From assembly GCF_006569205.1 (NCBI RefSeq), contig NZ_VIGD01000004.1:124001-188000 (forward strand): 64,000 nucleotides of DNA. Direction: 5' to 3'. Shown here in pieces: positions 36,101 through 47,567 of this stretch. Within the stretch, counting starts at the first letter, position 1; each line of letters opens with the position of its first letter. This stretch comes from Ureibacillus terrenus (GTDB taxonomy: Bacteria > Bacillota > Bacilli > Bacillales_A > Planococcaceae). The notes below the pieces were generated by a model, which saw only the letters and a list, made by a program, of their open reading frames with translations, searched no databases and was not told the DNA's origin. Position numbers and translations under genes: made by a program.

Positions 36101-36654
36101 TGAACAGTGTGTATGAACAAGCGAAGGAGAAAATGAATAAATCGATCGCGGCTTTTACTAGGGAGCTTGCATCGATTCGCGCAGGAAGAGCAAATGCTTC
36201 ATTGCTTGACCGCATCAACGTGGACTATTATGGGGTACCGACACCTGTTAACCAGCTTGCGGGTATTACTGCTCCGGAACCTCGTCTTCTTGTGATAAGT
36301 CCATATGATAAATCGGTATTAGGGGAAATTGAAAAAGCGATTTTAAAATCCGATCTCGGTTTAACTCCAGCCAATGATGGAAACGTCATCCGCTTGGCAA
36401 TCCCTCCTTTGACTGAAGAGCGCCGCAAAGAGTTGGTGAAACTTGTTAAGAAAGAAGCGGAAGAAGCGCGTGTTGCCATTCGTAACGTTCGCCGTGACGC
36501 AAATGATGAATTGAAAAAAATGGAGAAAAATGGTGAAATTACGGAAGACGAATTGCGTGGCCATGTAAATGATATCCAGAAGTTAACGGATGATTTTATT
36601 GCCAAAATCGACAATTTAGCAAAAGAAAAAGAAGAGGAAATCCTTGCAATTTAA
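36100..36654 (+). CDS. frr: Ribosome recycling factor
   Basis: Splits post-termination ribosomes together with EF-G. The 184-residue protein carries the family segments [50 protein letters not shown] (key: Thr-Glu-Glu-Arg-Arg and Asn-Val-Arg-Arg) and the charged C-terminus. TAGGAGGAATGCATA serves as ribosome binding site within the end of pyrH. Confidence 0.98.
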   Translation: MNSVYEQAKEKMNKSIAAFTRELASIRAGRANASLLDRINVDYYGVPTPVNQLAGITAPEPRLLVISPYDKSVLGEIEKAILKSDLGLTPANDGNVIRLAIPPLTEERRKELVKLVKKEAEEARVAIRNVRRDANDELKKMEKNGEITEDELRGHVNDIQKLTDDFIAKIDNLAKEKEEEILAI

Positions 36655-36689
36655 TGGTTGCCGCCAAAAGAGAACTTTCAAGCGATTGT

Positions 36690-36717
36690 GACGTCCTTCC
36701 TTTCAGGACGTCTTTTT
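36690..36717 (+). terminator. Intrinsic terminator after frr
   Basis: GACGTCCT (36690-36697) and AGGACGTC (36705-36712) with a 7-base loop, then TTTTT. Confidence 0.88.
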
Positions 36718-36772
36718 CATTTAAATTTGCAAGTATTGGTTTTTTTATCCAGAAAAACGTATAACGGGAAAC

Positions 36773-36801
36773 TTGTACATAAGATAGTAAAAGATTATAA
36801 A
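36773..36801 (+). promoter_or_regulatory. Candidate promoter for uppS
   Basis: TTGTAC (36773-36778), 17-base spacer, TATAAA (36796-36801), in the AT-rich gap after the frr terminator and 98 bases before uppS. Confidence 0.4.
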
Positions 36802-36898
36802 AAATACAAATAATTATAAAGGAAATATAAGACACATATATTGGATTTTGATATTATTAATAAGAATACGTCCAAAACGTTGTCAGGTGGGGGAATAC

Positions 36899-37672
36899 AT
36901 GATATTTAAGAAATTTTTTAAAAAAGCAAAATTTGAAAAAAGAGCGTCCGAACTGGATAGCAATATTGAAGAAATCCCTTCCCATATTGCAATCATTATG
37001 GACGGCAATGGACGTTGGGCAAAAAGGCGGGCTATGCCAAGGATCGCTGGGCATCAAGAAGGGATGAAAACCGTAAGAAGAATTGCTCGGGTCGCGGATG
37101 AACTTGGGGTGAAAGTGCTGACCCTATACGCTTTTTCTACAGAAAACTGGAAGCGCCCGAAAACCGAAGTGGAATATTTGATGAGCTTGCCAGAAAAATT
37201 CCTCGATGAATTTTTGCCGGAAATTATGGAGCGAAATATTTGCGTTCAAATGATCGGCGAAAAGGAAGGTTTACCGGAGCATACAAAAAGAGCAATAAAT
37301 AAAGCAATGGAAAAAACAAAAAATAATACGGGGCTGATTTTAAACTTCGCATTGAACTATGGCAGCCGCGCAGAGATTGTCAAGGCGATGAAATCCATGA
37401 TGAAGGAAGTGCAGGAAGGAAAATTAACGATTGAGGAAATTACGGAAGAAACCGTGAATCAATATTTGATGACTTCCCATCTGCCGGAACCGGATTTATT
37501 GATCCGAACAAGCGGAGAAGTGCGCTTAAGCAATTTTATGCTTTGGCAATTGGCTTATACGGAGTTCTGGTTTACAGAAACTCTTTGGCCGGATTTTGAT
37601 GAAGAAGATTTTATGGAAGCGATTCAGGCTTATCAGAAAAGGAATCGCAGATATGGCGGATTGACGGATTGA
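36899..37672 (+). CDS. uppS: Isoprenyl transferase (undecaprenyl diphosphate synthase)
   Basis: Makes the C55 lipid carrier for peptidoglycan and wall polymers from farnesyl diphosphate and isopentenyl diphosphate. The 257-residue protein contains IIMDGNGRWAKRR (catalytic Asp), TLYAFSTENWKRP, and IRTSGEVRLSNFMLWQ near the C-terminus; most homologues have Gln where this has Val in SGEVRLSN. GGTGGGGGAATAC favours ATG 36899. The frame is open back to 36848 but without similarity. It starts the uppS-cdsA-dxr-rseP cluster. Confidence 0.96.
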   Translation: MIFKKFFKKAKFEKRASELDSNIEEIPSHIAIIMDGNGRWAKRRAMPRIAGHQEGMKTVRRIARVADELGVKVLTLYAFSTENWKRPKTEVEYLMSLPEKFLDEFLPEIMERNICVQMIGEKEGLPEHTKRAINKAMEKTKNNTGLILNFALNYGSRAEIVKAMKSMMKEVQEGKLTIEEITEETVNQYLMTSHLPEPDLLIRTSGEVRLSNFMLWQLAYTEFWFTETLWPDFDEEDFMEAIQAYQKRNRRYGGLTD

Positions 37673-37688
37673 AAGGAGAAGAAATCGA

Positions 37689-38483
37689 TTGAAGCAACGG
37701 ATTATAACAGCAGTCATAGCAGCTGCCTTTTTTATCCCGTTTGTAGTTTATGGTAAACTTCCTTTTGCTTTATTGGTTTATGCTATGGCGACAGTGGCAA
37801 TGTTTGAATTGCTGCGGATGAAGAAAATGTCCATTTTTTCAGTTCCGGGATTCGTCGGGTTCATGACCGTATATATCCTGTTAATGCCCGATCAATGGGC
37901 CAATAAATTGCATGAAGCGACTTCCTATTCAAAATTGGAGTTTCTTGTCATAGCGGCTCTTTTATTGTTGATTCATTCGGTTATTGTGAAGAACCAATTT
38001 ACCTTTGATGAAATCGGGTTTGTATTATTGTCCGCTTTATATGTCGGCATCGGTTTTTACTATTTGATCGAAACGAGAAACGCCGGACTGGAGTTCATTA
38101 TTTTTGCCTTACTCATCGTCTGGTCCACCGATTCCGGAGCGTACTTCATCGGAAGAAAATTCGGCAAGAATAAATTATGGCCGGAAATCTCCCCGAATAA
38201 GACCGTTGAAGGATTCTTTGGCGGCATACTCACCGCAATCGTGATTACAAGTATTATGCATATAATTTACCCATTTGATAAACCTTGGTTTATACTTATT
38301 CTAGTAACGATTGTCAGCTCCGTTTTCGGACAATTGGGAGATTTGGTGGAATCCGCCATCAAACGACATTATGATGTGAAAGATTCGGGCAAGATTCTTC
38401 CAGGTCATGGAGGAATTTTGGACCGCTTTGACAGCTTATTGTTTGTGTTACCTTTACTTAACTTGTTGCATTTTGTCAGCTAA
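37689..38483 (+). CDS. cdsA: Phosphatidate cytidylyltransferase
   Basis: Makes CDP-diacylglycerol, the branch-point precursor of membrane phospholipids. The 264-residue protein has about seven membrane segments and the CdsA signature [28 protein letters not shown] (key: Lys-Asp, His-Gly-Gly-x-x-Asp-Arg-x-Asp). GAAAGGAGAAGAAATCGA precedes the TTG start at 37689. Confidence 0.96.
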   Translation: MKQRIITAVIAAAFFIPFVVYGKLPFALLVYAMATVAMFELLRMKKMSIFSVPGFVGFMTVYILLMPDQWANKLHEATSYSKLEFLVIAALLLLIHSVIVKNQFTFDEIGFVLLSALYVGIGFYYLIETRNAGLEFIIFALLIVWSTDSGAYFIGRKFGKNKLWPEISPNKTVEGFFGGILTAIVITSIMHIIYPFDKPWFILILVTIVSSVFGQLGDLVESAIKRHYDVKDSGKILPGHGGILDRFDSLLFVLPLLNLLHFVS

Positions 38484-38497
38484 CGAAGGGAAGGAAC

Positions 38498-39646
38498 ATG
38501 TTGAAAAAGATCAGTTTGTTGGGGGCAACAGGCTCAATCGGATTGCAAACTTGCGATATTTTACTAAACCATCCTGAAGAGTTTCGGCTTGTTGCATTTT
38601 CTGCAGGAAAAAATATAGAAAAGACCCGTGAAATTATCCAGGCATTGCAGCCGGAGCTGGTCTCTGTGCAGGAAGAAAAAGATGCCTATGCATTAAAAAA
38701 AGAGTTTCCACATATAAATTTTACATACGGCGAACAAGGGCTGATAGAAGTCGCAACCCATCCGGATACGAGCATTTTGGTGAATGCCGTTTTGGGCAGT
38801 GTCGGATTGCCTTCGACATTGGCGGCTGTACGAATGGGGAAAACGATTGCCATCGCGAATAAAGAAACTCTCGTAACCGCCGGGCATCTTGTGATGGAAG
38901 AGGCGAAAATGCATCATGCGCCGATTTTGCCGGTTGACAGTGAACATTCAGCCATCTTTCAGTCGTTGAACGGGGAAAACCCAAAACAGATTCGACGTCT
39001 CATTTTAACGGCTTCCGGCGGCGCATTCAGGGATAAAACCCGCGAGGAATTAAAAAATGTTACTGTAAAAGAAGCTTTAAATCATCCGAATTGGTCAATG
39101 GGGGCCAAAATTACGATTGACTCGGCAACGATGATGAACAAAGGATTGGAAGTTATTGAAGCCCATGTATTATTCGAAATGCCGTTTGATCAAATCGATG
39201 TATTGCTTCATAAGGAGAGCATCATTCATTCAATGGTGGAGTTCCAAGATACAAGCATCATCGCCCAATTGGGCACACCGGATATGCGGGTGCCGATCCA
39301 ATATGCACTAAGCTATCCGGATCGTTTGCCACTCATTGGCGGCAAACCGTTAAATTTGGCGGAAATTGGCCAGCTGCATTTTCAAAAGGTGGATTTTGAA
39401 CGGTTTAGAGCGTTAAAATTGGCTTATGAAGCAGGACGAATGGGCGGGACAATTTTAACGGCAATGAATGCTGCAAATGAGGCGGCAGTGCAATTGTTTT
39501 TGCAGGAGAAGATTGCATTTTTGGAAATTGAAGAAATCATCGAGCGGATTATGGACAACCATGATAATATTTCGAACCCGGATTTGGAAACAATTTTGCA
39601 TGTGGACAAGGAAACAAGAAAAAAAGTGCTCAGTATGGTACAATAA
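38498..39646 (+). CDS. dxr: 1-deoxy-D-xylulose 5-phosphate reductoisomerase
   Basis: Second enzyme of the MEP isoprenoid pathway, NADPH dependent. The 382-residue protein has the NADPH motif [10 protein letters not shown] near residue 8, [11 protein letters not shown], the metal-binding [11 protein letters not shown], and [21 protein letters not shown] precedes ATG 38498. It fits functionally with uppS, as both serve isoprenoid synthesis. Confidence 0.98.
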   Translation: MLKKISLLGATGSIGLQTCDILLNHPEEFRLVAFSAGKNIEKTREIIQALQPELVSVQEEKDAYALKKEFPHINFTYGEQGLIEVATHPDTSILVNAVLGSVGLPSTLAAVRMGKTIAIANKETLVTAGHLVMEEAKMHHAPILPVDSEHSAIFQSLNGENPKQIRRLILTASGGAFRDKTREELKNVTVKEALNHPNWSMGAKITIDSATMMNKGLEVIEAHVLFEMPFDQIDVLLHKESIIHSMVEFQDTSIIAQLGTPDMRVPIQYALSYPDRLPLIGGKPLNLAEIGQLHFQKVDFERFRALKLAYEAGRMGGTILTAMNAANEAAVQLFLQEKIAFLEIEEIIERIMDNHDNISNPDLETILHVDKETRKKVLSMVQ

Positions 39647-39676
39647 ACTCCAACGCGGCTTTAAAGGTGGTATTTT

Positions 39677-40945
39677 ATGCAAACAATATTGGCGTTTATC
39701 CTCGTATTCGGTTTAATCGTTTTCTTTCATGAACTCGGGCATTTCATTTTTGCTAAACGGTCAGGAATTTTAGTGCGGGAATTTGCCATTGGTATGGGCC
39801 CAAAAATTTTTGGCATGAAAAAAGGTGAAACATTATATACCATCCGATTATTGCCGCTCGGCGGTTATGTGCGGATGGCCGGGGAAGAGTTTGATCAAAT
39901 CGAGCTCCAACCAGGCTATCGGGTAGGTCTCGTATTAAATGATGATGAAAAAGTAGAAAAGATTTATCTGAACCAAAATGTCCAGAATCCCAATGTGTTA
40001 TTCATGGAAGTGGAACGGGCGGATTTAAATAAGGATTTATGGATTGAGGGGTATGATGAGGAAGAACGGCTCGTGCGCTTCGACGTGGCTCGGAATGCCA
40101 TAATCATTGAAAACGGGGAAGAAACGGTCATTGCCCCTTTCGACCGTACATTTGAAGCGAAATCGTTGTGGCAGCGCACACTGACAATCTTTGCCGGTCC
40201 ATTGTTTAACTTCATTCTGGCATTTGTCATTTTTATTTTTCTGGGAATCTTCCAAGGGGTTCCGACGAACGAACCGATTATTTCCGAAGTAATGGATGAC
40301 AGTCCTGCAGCCGAAGCGGGCATGAAAGCCGGGGATTATGTAAAATCCATAAACGGACATCCAATTGATAAATGGGAAGATTTAACAAATTATGTTAAAG
40401 AAAATCCCGGGAAAGAGCTCTCAATGATTGTTGAAAGAGGCGGACAAGAGGCCGAGTTGACGGTTGTCCCGGAATATGTGGAATTGGAAAATGGTGAAAA
40501 GGTAGGGCAAATTGGGGTAATCTACCAAAGCCCTCTTGAGAAAAATCCAATAAAAGCGGTTGTTTATGGTTTTCAACAAACTTGGGAATACACCGTCTTG
40601 ATTCTGCAAGCGTTAGTTCATTTAATTGCCGGTCATTTTTCCCTTGACGATTTGGCAGGTCCTGTCGGCATCTATCAAGCGACTGGGGAAGTTGCAAAAC
40701 ACGGTTTCTTTACGCTCATGTATTGGACAGCAGCACTCAGCATTAACTTGGGTATCATGAACCTGCTTCCTCTTCCTGCGTTAGACGGCGGACGATTAAT
40801 GTTCTTCAGCATTGAAGCGTTAAGAGGAAAACCTGTCGACCGCAAAAAGGAAGGCATGGTTCATTTCGTAGGAATCGTGTTGTTAATGATTTTAATGATT
40901 GCTGTAACGTGGAACGATATTCAGCGATTGTTTTTCCACCAATAA
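39677..40945 (+). CDS. rseP: Site-2 protease RseP (RasP)
   Basis: Intramembrane zinc metalloprotease that cleaves anti-sigma factors and signal peptide remnants. The 422-residue protein shows the active-site HELGH in FFHELGHFIFAKRSG near residue 16, a PDZ domain around residues 195-275 (SPAAEAGMKAGDYVKSING), and the second catalytic motif LPLPALDGGRL near 363. AAAGGTGG precedes the ATG. The following terminator closes the cluster. Confidence 0.97.
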   Translation: MQTILAFILVFGLIVFFHELGHFIFAKRSGILVREFAIGMGPKIFGMKKGETLYTIRLLPLGGYVRMAGEEFDQIELQPGYRVGLVLNDDEKVEKIYLNQNVQNPNVLFMEVERADLNKDLWIEGYDEEERLVRFDVARNAIIIENGEETVIAPFDRTFEAKSLWQRTLTIFAGPLFNFILAFVIFIFLGIFQGVPTNEPIISEVMDDSPAAEAGMKAGDYVKSINGHPIDKWEDLTNYVKENPGKELSMIVERGGQEAELTVVPEYVELENGEKVGQIGVIYQSPLEKNPIKAVVYGFQQTWEYTVLILQALVHLIAGHFSLDDLAGPVGIYQATGEVAKHGFFTLMYWTAALSINLGIMNLLPLPALDGGRLMFFSIEALRGKPVDRKKEGMVHFVGIVLLMILMIAVTWNDIQRLFFHQ

Positions 40946-40955
40946 AACTTTTTCT

Positions 40956-40991
40956 TCGCCATCCGGTTTGCCGACGGAGGCGATTTTTTTT
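40956..40991 (+). terminator. Intrinsic terminator after rseP
   Basis: TCGCC (40956-40960) plus TCCG pair with CGGA and GGCGA (40979-40983), with one bulged A, then eight T. Confidence 0.85.
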
Positions 40992-41140
40992 GCAAGAAAT
41001 AGGTTTGTACAGCAGGAGTATTTCCGGTTTTGCAAGAATAAAAGAGAGTGGCGTGTCACAATTCAAAAAATGTATATACTCATTCTTTCCAGGGGTATGC
41101 TATTCTATTAAGAAAGATAGAAAACAAAGGTGGAGCACTT

Positions 41141-42835
41141 ATGAAACAAAGCCGAACGTTGATTCCGACAATGCGTGAAGTGCCTCGAAATGCGGAAACG
41201 AAATCCTGCCAAATGCTGATGCGTGCAGGCTATATTCGAAAACATCCGAACGGAACATATTCTTATTTACCTTTGGCAAAAAGGGTAATGCAAAAAATAA
41301 TACAAATAGTTCGGGAAGAAATCGAAAAGAGAGATGCGATTGAAGTGGTATTGCCGTACATACATACGGATTTGCCGCGGCAGTCCGGATCGGCGGAAAG
41401 CCTGAAAGGGCATCCGGGTTCTGCGCAGGACGATCGTAAAGATATGCTGTTTGCATCAAATTTGCAGTTGATGACTTCCATCATTTCCGATGAAATCAAA
41501 ACGTATAAAAAATTGCCGCTTCTTCTCTACCAATTCCAAAACCGGTTCCGCAGCGACATAAAGCCAAGTCTCGATTTATTGCAGGCTCGGGAATTTCTCG
41601 TAAAGGAAGCGTATTTATTTCATAACAGCAAAGAGGGTTTGAATGACGGCTTTGAACAAATGAAGGAAGCGTATGAACGGATTTTTTCCCGCTTGGGATT
41701 GACCGTGGATTTGGCAGAAGCGGATACCAAAATTGCCGGCGAGGAATCCTATGAATTTGTCATTCGGACGGAAATCGGGCAGGAATGGATTGCTTATTCC
41801 GATCAGTCGGATTATGCGGTAATTGCAGAAATTGCAAAAGTGTCCAGAAAATATGAACCGTTCGATGAAGATTTGAAACCGTTGGAAAAGATTGCTACAC
41901 CAAGCATCCAAACAATCAACGATTTGTGCGGTTTCCTGGAAGTTGATCCAAGCAAGTGCATCAAATCCCTCGTGCTAAATGTCGATGGCAAGATTGTTGT
42001 AGCTCTCGTTCGCGGCGACCATCAATTAAATTTACGAAAAATAGCAAAAATATTGAATGCAACAAATGTGCGATTTGCGAGCGATGAAGAAATCGTGGAA
42101 AACATCGGTTGCCCGAAAGGCTTCATCGGTCCAATTAAATTGCCCATTGACATAATGGTCATTGCCGACCATGGGATTAAGTCCATTGTAAACGGGGCCA
42201 GCGGTGCAAATGAAGAGGGCTATCATTATATCAACGTCAATCCGAATCGCGACTTTGCCATTAATTTATATGAAGATATCCGATACATCGAAGAAGGGGA
42301 TCCTTCCCCTGATGGCCATGGAACGATTCAGCTTGAAAAAGGGATTTCGATAGGGCGATTAACCAAAATCAATCCTGCCTATGCCGAAAAAATGGGGGCA
42401 ACCATTACCGGACAGGATGGAAAACCAATCCCTTTGCAAATAGCAAGCTTTCAATTGGACCTTACAAGAATATTTGCTGTCCTGGCGGAGCGGTTCCAAG
42501 ACGAAAAAGGGCTTTCTTGGCCAAAACATTTGGCACCTTATGATTTGCATGTCATGGCAGCAAACGCAGAGGATGAAGAGCAACATCATCTTGCAGAACT
42601 CCTCTATAATATTTTGACGACATATCGTTACGATGTTTTATTTGATGACCGGGATGAAAGGGCAGGCGTGAAATTTGCTGATGCTGATTTAATCGGCTTA
42701 CCGATTCGTGTGACAGCCGGCAAAAAAGCAAAAGACGGAATTGTGGAATTGAAAAACAGGAAAACGGGCGAAACAGTTGAATGCGTGAAAGAAGAACTGA
42801 TCGACCGGTTAAATGAATTTTACCGAACGGAATAA
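41141..42835 (+). CDS. proS: Prolyl-tRNA synthetase (bacterial type)
   Basis: Charges tRNA-Pro. The 564-residue protein has class II motifs (motif 2 around QFQNRFRSDIKPS, key: Arg in NRFR), the bacterial insertion domain at about residues 225-410 that edits Ala-tRNA-Pro, and a C-terminal anticodon-binding domain (DLHVMAANAEDEE). GGTGGAGCACTT precedes ATG 41141; the frame is open to 41048 but without similarity. I see no T-box in the 150 bases upstream. An extended -10 TGCTATTCT at 41098-41106 might be its promoter, though its -35 is poor. Confidence 0.97.
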   Translation: MKQSRTLIPTMREVPRNAETKSCQMLMRAGYIRKHPNGTYSYLPLAKRVMQKIIQIVREEIEKRDAIEVVLPYIHTDLPRQSGSAESLKGHPGSAQDDRKDMLFASNLQLMTSIISDEIKTYKKLPLLLYQFQNRFRSDIKPSLDLLQAREFLVKEAYLFHNSKEGLNDGFEQMKEAYERIFSRLGLTVDLAEADTKIAGEESYEFVIRTEIGQEWIAYSDQSDYAVIAEIAKVSRKYEPFDEDLKPLEKIATPSIQTINDLCGFLEVDPSKCIKSLVLNVDGKIVVALVRGDHQLNLRKIAKILNATNVRFASDEEIVENIGCPKGFIGPIKLPIDIMVIADHGIKSIVNGASGANEEGYHYINVNPNRDFAINLYEDIRYIEEGDPSPDGHGTIQLEKGISIGRLTKINPAYAEKMGATITGQDGKPIPLQIASFQLDLTRIFAVLAERFQDEKGLSWPKHLAPYDLHVMAANAEDEEQHHLAELLYNILTTYRYDVLFDDRDERAGVKFADADLIGLPIRVTAGKKAKDGIVELKNRKTGETVECVKEELIDRLNEFYRTE

Positions 42836-42862
42836 TTTCAAACAGACTTTTAAAAAATAGTG

Positions 42863-42962
42863 TATAATTTTTAGTTGGGATAACTTATGGAATTCGCTGC
42901 TCTCAAAGACAGGCCGCTTGTCCGCCTTGTCACGAGTTGTGCGAATTCTTTTCATTTTTTAT
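42863..42962 (+). promoter_or_regulatory. Promoter -10 and terminator-like hairpin leader before polC
   Basis: A perfect TATAAT (42863-42868) is followed, from 42890, by GAATTCGC pairing with GCGAATTC at 42941-42948, with an inner GACAGGC/GCCTTGTC stem, then TTTTCATTTTTT. The SD of polC lies just after this T-rich run. This looks like a structured leader with a terminator-like element; no known riboswitch class is recognised. Confidence 0.5.
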
Positions 42963-42980
42963 TCCATCGGAGGAAAGGCG

Positions 42981-45900
42981 GTGAATTGGATGGAACATTC
43001 AAAAGCAAGAGAGAACTTGCGGATGCTTTTATCCCAATTAAAATTAACGGATGATATTTACATGCCCTTTTTTGAACAGGGGGAACTAACCCGGTTGACC
43101 GTTCATAAGAAAAAGAGAATTTGGAATTTCTCCGTGAAGTTGAAAAATATATTGCCATTTCAAGTATATCAACTATTTTACACCCGCTTGATGGAAGCAT
43201 TTCACCATATAGCCCAGACGGTACTCACGATTAAAACAGAAAATCCGCAAGTGACGGAAAATCTCATTTCCGAATATTGGTTATCTGTCGTGGAGCGGAT
43301 TGATGCCTCTCCGCCGGTGAAAAAACGATTGACTTGCCAAGTCCCGGTTTGGACAGGAAATAAGCTCATTCTTTCCTGTATTTCCGAAATGGAACAATTG
43401 ACGTTGAAATCGAAGTATCGGGATATCATTTCAGAAACGTATGCTTGTTTCGGATTTCCTCCGATTACGGTGGATTTCAAATTGGTCGAAGCATCGGAAG
43501 AAGAAAAAGCGGAACAGGAACGGTTGATGGAACAGCGTAAACGGGAAGAAATCGAATTGGCAAGACAAGCCATTGAAGATTTTCAAAAGCGTGAAAAAGA
43601 AAAAGAGAAAGAGAAGAATGAACCTTCTCCGGTTGAAGAAGGTCCTGTGCAAATCGGTTCTATGATCCACGATCCGGAGATTGCCGAAATCAAATCGATA
43701 GTGGAAGAAGAGCGCCGCATTGTCATCGAAGGGCACGTTTTTGCCGTAGAAATAAAAGAATTGAAAAGCGGCCGTTCATTGCTGGAAATGAAACTGACAG
43801 ATTACACGGACTCCATCTTGGTGAAAATGTTTTCCCGCAACAATGATGATGCCGAGAAAATGGCCCGCATTAAAAAAGGAATGTGGGTAAGGGTCAGAGG
43901 TTCTGTGCAAAATGATACATTTGTGCGCGAATTAGTGATGATTGCCAATGATATCAATGAAATTCATAAAGAGCCTCGAAAAGACACCGCACCTGAGGGG
44001 GAAAAACGGGTCGAATTGCATTTACATACGCCGATGAGCCAAATGGACGCGGTAACTCCGGTCGACCGCCTTGTTGCGCAAGCGGCAAAGTGGGGGCATC
44101 CCGCCATCGCGATTACCGATCACGCCGTTGTGCAAGCTTATCCGGAAGCCTATGCCGCCGGAAAAAAATATGGCATTAAAATCATTTATGGTTTGGAAGC
44201 GAACCTGGTCGATGATGGTGTTCCGATTGCCTATGAAGAACAACATATCAAACTGGATGAAGCGACATTTGTCGTATTTGACGTGGAAACAACCGGATTA
44301 TCCACTGCGTACGATACGATTATTGAATTGGCGGCGGTGAAAATCCGTGACGGCAAAATCATTGACAGATTTGAACGTTTTGCCAATCCGCACCGGCCTC
44401 TCCCAAAAAATATCGTGGAATTGACGCATATTACCGATGATATGTTGAAAGATGCACCGGAAGTGGATGATGTCATAAGGGAATTTCATGAATTCATAGG
44501 AGATGCGATTGTCGTTGCCCATAACGCATCCTTTGACACCGGTTTCCTTTATACCGCCTATGAAAAAGCGGGAATTAAAGGGGTCAAACATCCGGTGATT
44601 GATACCCTTGAACTGTCCAGATTGTTAAATCCAACCTTAAAAAATCACCGCTTGAATACTCTATGTAAAAAATACGGCATTGAACTTACCCAGCATCACC
44701 GGGCGATTTATGACACGGAGGCCACCGGATATTTGCTGCTGCATCTATTGAAAGAAGCAAAGGAAAAAGGCATCGAATACCATGACGATTTCAACAAATT
44801 CATGGGCGGACAGGACTCCTACAAACAATCCAGACCATACCACTGCACGATTTTGGTGGTCGATAATGTCGGATTGAAAAACCTGTTCAAATTAGTTTCC
44901 ATTTCCCATACGGAAACGTTCTACCGCGTTCCCCGCATCCGCCGTTCCGATTTAATGAAACATCGGGAAGGATTAATCATCGGTTCCGGATGCGGCAACG
45001 GCGAGCTGTTTGAAACGATGATGAACAAATCGCCGGAAGAAGCGGAAAGAGTGGCGGAATTCTATGACTATATTGAAGTGCATCCAAAGCCGGTATATTC
45101 ACAATTGTTGGACAGCGGAACGATTCACGATGAATGGCACTTGGAGGATATCATCCGGAAGCTTGTAAAGCTCGGCAAGAAAATGGATAAGCCTGTCGTC
45201 GCGACGGGCAATGTGCATTATTTGGACGAACATGATGCCATCTATCGGAAAATCCTCGTATCTTCCCAAGGAGGAGCCAATCCTCTTAACCGATATCCGC
45301 TGCCAAAAGTGCATTTCCGGACTACGGATGAAATGCTGGAAGAATTTGCGTTTTTAGGGCCGGATCTTGCCAAGGAAATCGTGGTGACAAACTCCCAAAA
45401 AATCGCCGATATGATCGGCGATGTGAAGCCGATCAAAGATAAACTTTACACGCCGGTGATCGAAGGAGCCGAAGAGGAAATCAAACGGATGACTTATGAA
45501 ATGGCCCATAAAATTTATGGGGAAAAACTTCCGGAAATTGTTGAAAAACGCCTCGAAAAAGAATTGAACTCCATTTTGGGGCACGGATTTGGAGTCGTTT
45601 ATTTAATTTCTGCCAAACTCGTGAAAAAATCGTTGGAGGACGGCTACTTGGTAGGTTCCCGGGGATCTGTGGGATCTTCGCTCGTCGCAACGATGATGGA
45701 AATTACGGAAGTCAATCCTCTGCCGCCGCATTATGTTTGTCCGAACTGCCACTATTCCGAATTCTTTACGGACGGTTCCATCGGTTCCGGATTCGATTTG
45801 CCGAACAAAGACTGCCCTGAATGCGGCACCCCTTTGAAAAAAGACGGACAAGATATTCCGTTTGAAACATTCCTCGGGTTTAATGGGGACAAAGTTCCGG

Positions 45901-47318
45901 ATATCGACTTGAACTTCTCCGGGGAATACCAGCCCCGTGCTCATAATTATACGAAGGTGCTGTTCGGGGAAGATAAGGTATTCCGTGCGGGAACAATCGG
46001 TACGGTGGCTGAAAAAACGGCATACGGCTTTGTAAAAGGATACGCAAACGATAATAATCTCAATTTGCGTTCGGCGGAAATCGACCGTTTGGCCCAGGGG
46101 TGCACCGGGGTAAAACGGACAACCGGACAGCACCCCGGAGGAATCCTGGTTGTTCCGGATTATATGGATATTTACGATTTTACGCCGGTCCAATATCCTG
46201 CGGACGATTTAAATGCGGAATGGCGCACAACGCACTTTGACTTCCATTCGATCCATGATAATATCTTAAAACTGGATATTCTCGGACACGATGATCCGAC
46301 GATGATCCGGATGCTTCAAGATTTGACGGGCATCGATCCGAAAACCATTCCGCCGGATGACCCCGAAGTGATGGCAATCTTTACCGGAACCGAATCGCTC
46401 GGGGTAACCCCGGAACAAATTTTATGCAATACCGGTACCCTCGGCATTCCGGAATTCGGAACAAAATTTGTCCGCCAAATGTTGGAGGACACAAAACCGA
46501 AAACATTCGCGGAGCTCCTGAAAATTTCAGGGCTTTCCCACGGTACGGATGTATGGCTCGGAAATGCGAGTGAACTGATTGCCAACAATGTATGTTCCTT
46601 CTCGGAAGTCATCGGGTGCCGAGATGACATCATGGTGTACTTGATTTACAAAGGTTTGGATCCATCCCTTGCCTTCAAAACGATGGAATCCGTCCGCAAA
46701 GGGAAAGGATTGACGGAAGAAATGGAAAAGGCCATGAGGGAACATGATGTGCCGGACTGGTATATCGAATCTTGCAAAAAAATTAAATACATGTTCCCGA
46801 AAGCTCACGCCGCTGCTTATGTATTAATGGCGGTCCGCGTGGCATACTTTAAGGTGCACTTCCCGCTTGCCTATTATTGCGCATATTTTACTGTCCGGGC
46901 GGAAGATTTCGATTTGCCGGCGATGATCAAAGGCTCAAGGGCAATCCGTACAAGAATCGAAGAAATCAATGCAAAAGGTTTGGATGCATCGAAAAAAGAA
47001 AAAGACTTATTGACGGTCCTTGAAATTGCCCTTGAAATGTGTGAAAGAGGCATGAGTTTCAAAAATGTCGATTTGTACAAATCAAAAGCGACCGAATTTG
47101 TGATTGAGGGGAATTCGCTTATTCCTCCGTTTAATGCCATCCCGGGCCTTGGCGAAAGCGTTGCGAAACAAATTGTAGCAGCGAGGGATGAACAGGAGTT
47201 TTTGTCCAAGGAAGACTTGCAAACTCGCGGACGCGTATCAAAATCCTTGATTGAGTATATGGAACAATTGGGGGTTTTGGACGGTTTGCCGGACAACAAT
47301 CAATTATCTTTATTCTAG
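42981..47318 (+). CDS. polC: DNA polymerase III alpha subunit PolC
   Basis: Replicative DNA polymerase of low-GC Gram-positives with its own proofreading exonuclease. The 1445-residue protein has an N-terminal domain, an OB fold, a PHP domain beginning at [13 protein letters not shown] near residue 335, an exonuclease domain ([23 protein letters not shown]), a zinc-binding segment with Cys pairs CPNCHYSEF and CPECGTPLK, and the polymerase active site [18 protein letters not shown] at 42969-42973 fits GTG 42981; ATG 42990 is an alternative with a weaker site. Confidence 0.98.
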   Translation: MNWMEHSKARENLRMLLSQLKLTDDIYMPFFEQGELTRLTVHKKKRIWNFSVKLKNILPFQVYQLFYTRLMEAFHHIAQTVLTIKTENPQVTENLISEYWLSVVERIDASPPVKKRLTCQVPVWTGNKLILSCISEMEQLTLKSKYRDIISETYACFGFPPITVDFKLVEASEEEKAEQERLMEQRKREEIELARQAIEDFQKREKEKEKEKNEPSPVEEGPVQIGSMIHDPEIAEIKSIVEEERRIVIEGHVFAVEIKELKSGRSLLEMKLTDYTDSILVKMFSRNNDDAEKMARIKKGMWVRVRGSVQNDTFVRELVMIANDINEIHKEPRKDTAPEGEKRVELHLHTPMSQMDAVTPVDRLVAQAAKWGHPAIAITDHAVVQAYPEAYAAGKKYGIKIIYGLEANLVDDGVPIAYEEQHIKLDEATFVVFDVETTGLSTAYDTIIELAAVKIRDGKIIDRFERFANPHRPLPKNIVELTHITDDMLKDAPEVDDVIREFHEFIGDAIVVAHNASFDTGFLYTAYEKAGIKGVKHPVIDTLELSRLLNPTLKNHRLNTLCKKYGIELTQHHRAIYDTEATGYLLLHLLKEAKEKGIEYHDDFNKFMGGQDSYKQSRPYHCTILVVDNVGLKNLFKLVSISHTETFYRVPRIRRSDLMKHREGLIIGSGCGNGELFETMMNKSPEEAERVAEFYDYIEVHPKPVYSQLLDSGTIHDEWHLEDIIRKLVKLGKKMDKPVVATGNVHYLDEHDAIYRKILVSSQGGANPLNRYPLPKVHFRTTDEMLEEFAFLGPDLAKEIVVTNSQKIADMIGDVKPIKDKLYTPVIEGAEEEIKRMTYEMAHKIYGEKLPEIVEKRLEKELNSILGHGFGVVYLISAKLVKKSLEDGYLVGSRGSVGSSLVATMMEITEVNPLPPHYVCPNCHYSEFFTDGSIGSGFDLPNKDCPECGTPLKKDGQDIPFETFLGFNGDKVPDIDLNFSGEYQPRAHNYTKVLFGEDKVFRAGTIGTVAEKTAYGFVKGYANDNNLNLRSAEIDRLAQGCTGVKRTTGQHPGGILVVPDYMDIYDFTPVQYPADDLNAEWRTTHFDFHSIHDNILKLDILGHDDPTMIRMLQDLTGIDPKTIPPDDPEVMAIFTGTESLGVTPEQILCNTGTLGIPEFGTKFVRQMLEDTKPKTFAELLKISGLSHGTDVWLGNASELIANNVCSFSEVIGCRDDIMVYLIYKGLDPSLAFKTMESVRKGKGLTEEMEKAMREHDVPDWYIESCKKIKYMFPKAHAAAYVLMAVRVAYFKVHFPLAYYCAYFTVRAEDFDLPAMIKGSRAIRTRIEEINAKGLDASKKEKDLLTVLEIALEMCERGMSFKNVDLYKSKATEFVIEGNSLIPPFNAIPGLGESVAKQIVAARDEQEFLSKEDLQTRGRVSKSLIEYMEQLGVLDGLPDNNQLSLF

Positions 47319-47379
47319 CTGCAATATGATCGGTAATGAATGTCTTTTTCCCGCATCTTGCCGCAAGTGTTTCTTAAAT

Positions 47380-47408
47380 TTGCATTTCTTAAGAGATTGT
47401 GTTATTGT
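47380..47408 (+). promoter_or_regulatory. Candidate promoter of the rimP-nusA-infB operon
   Basis: TTGCAT (47380-47385), 17-base spacer with TG two bases before the -10, TATTGT (47403-47408). It would give a leader of about 185 bases before rimP. Confidence 0.45.
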
Positions 47409-47439
47409 AATATCAATAAATTGTTGATATTTCTGCAGC

Positions 47440-47465
47440 AAAAGAGTGGGGTTTCCCGCTCTTTT
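47440..47465 (+). promoter_or_regulatory. First hairpin in rimP leader
   Basis: AAAAGAGTGGG (47440-47450) pairs with CCCGCTCTTTT (47455-47465), an 11-base stem with one G-U pair and a four-base loop. Downstream bases are not T-rich enough for a canonical terminator. Confidence 0.6.
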
Positions 47466-47534
47466 CTATTGTTGAAACAGGTCAGGATTCAGCTCTCCAC
47501 CAGGAGGGTCGATTTCATACGTACACGGATTTCG

Positions 47535-47567
47535 AATTTCACCATTTTATGGTGGAATTTCTGTTTT
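47535..47567 (+). promoter_or_regulatory. Second, terminator-like hairpin in rimP leader
   Basis: AATTTCACCA (47535-47544) pairs with TGGTGGAATT (47550-47559), followed by TCTGTTTTT. The interrupted T-run resembles NusA-dependent terminators. Autoregulation of the nusA operon by NusA-dependent termination is known in B. subtilis, so this is a plausible attenuator. Confidence 0.6.

Noticed and set aside
40992-41140. T-box leader for proS
   Set aside because: The conserved T-box antiterminator sequence and a following terminator were not found.
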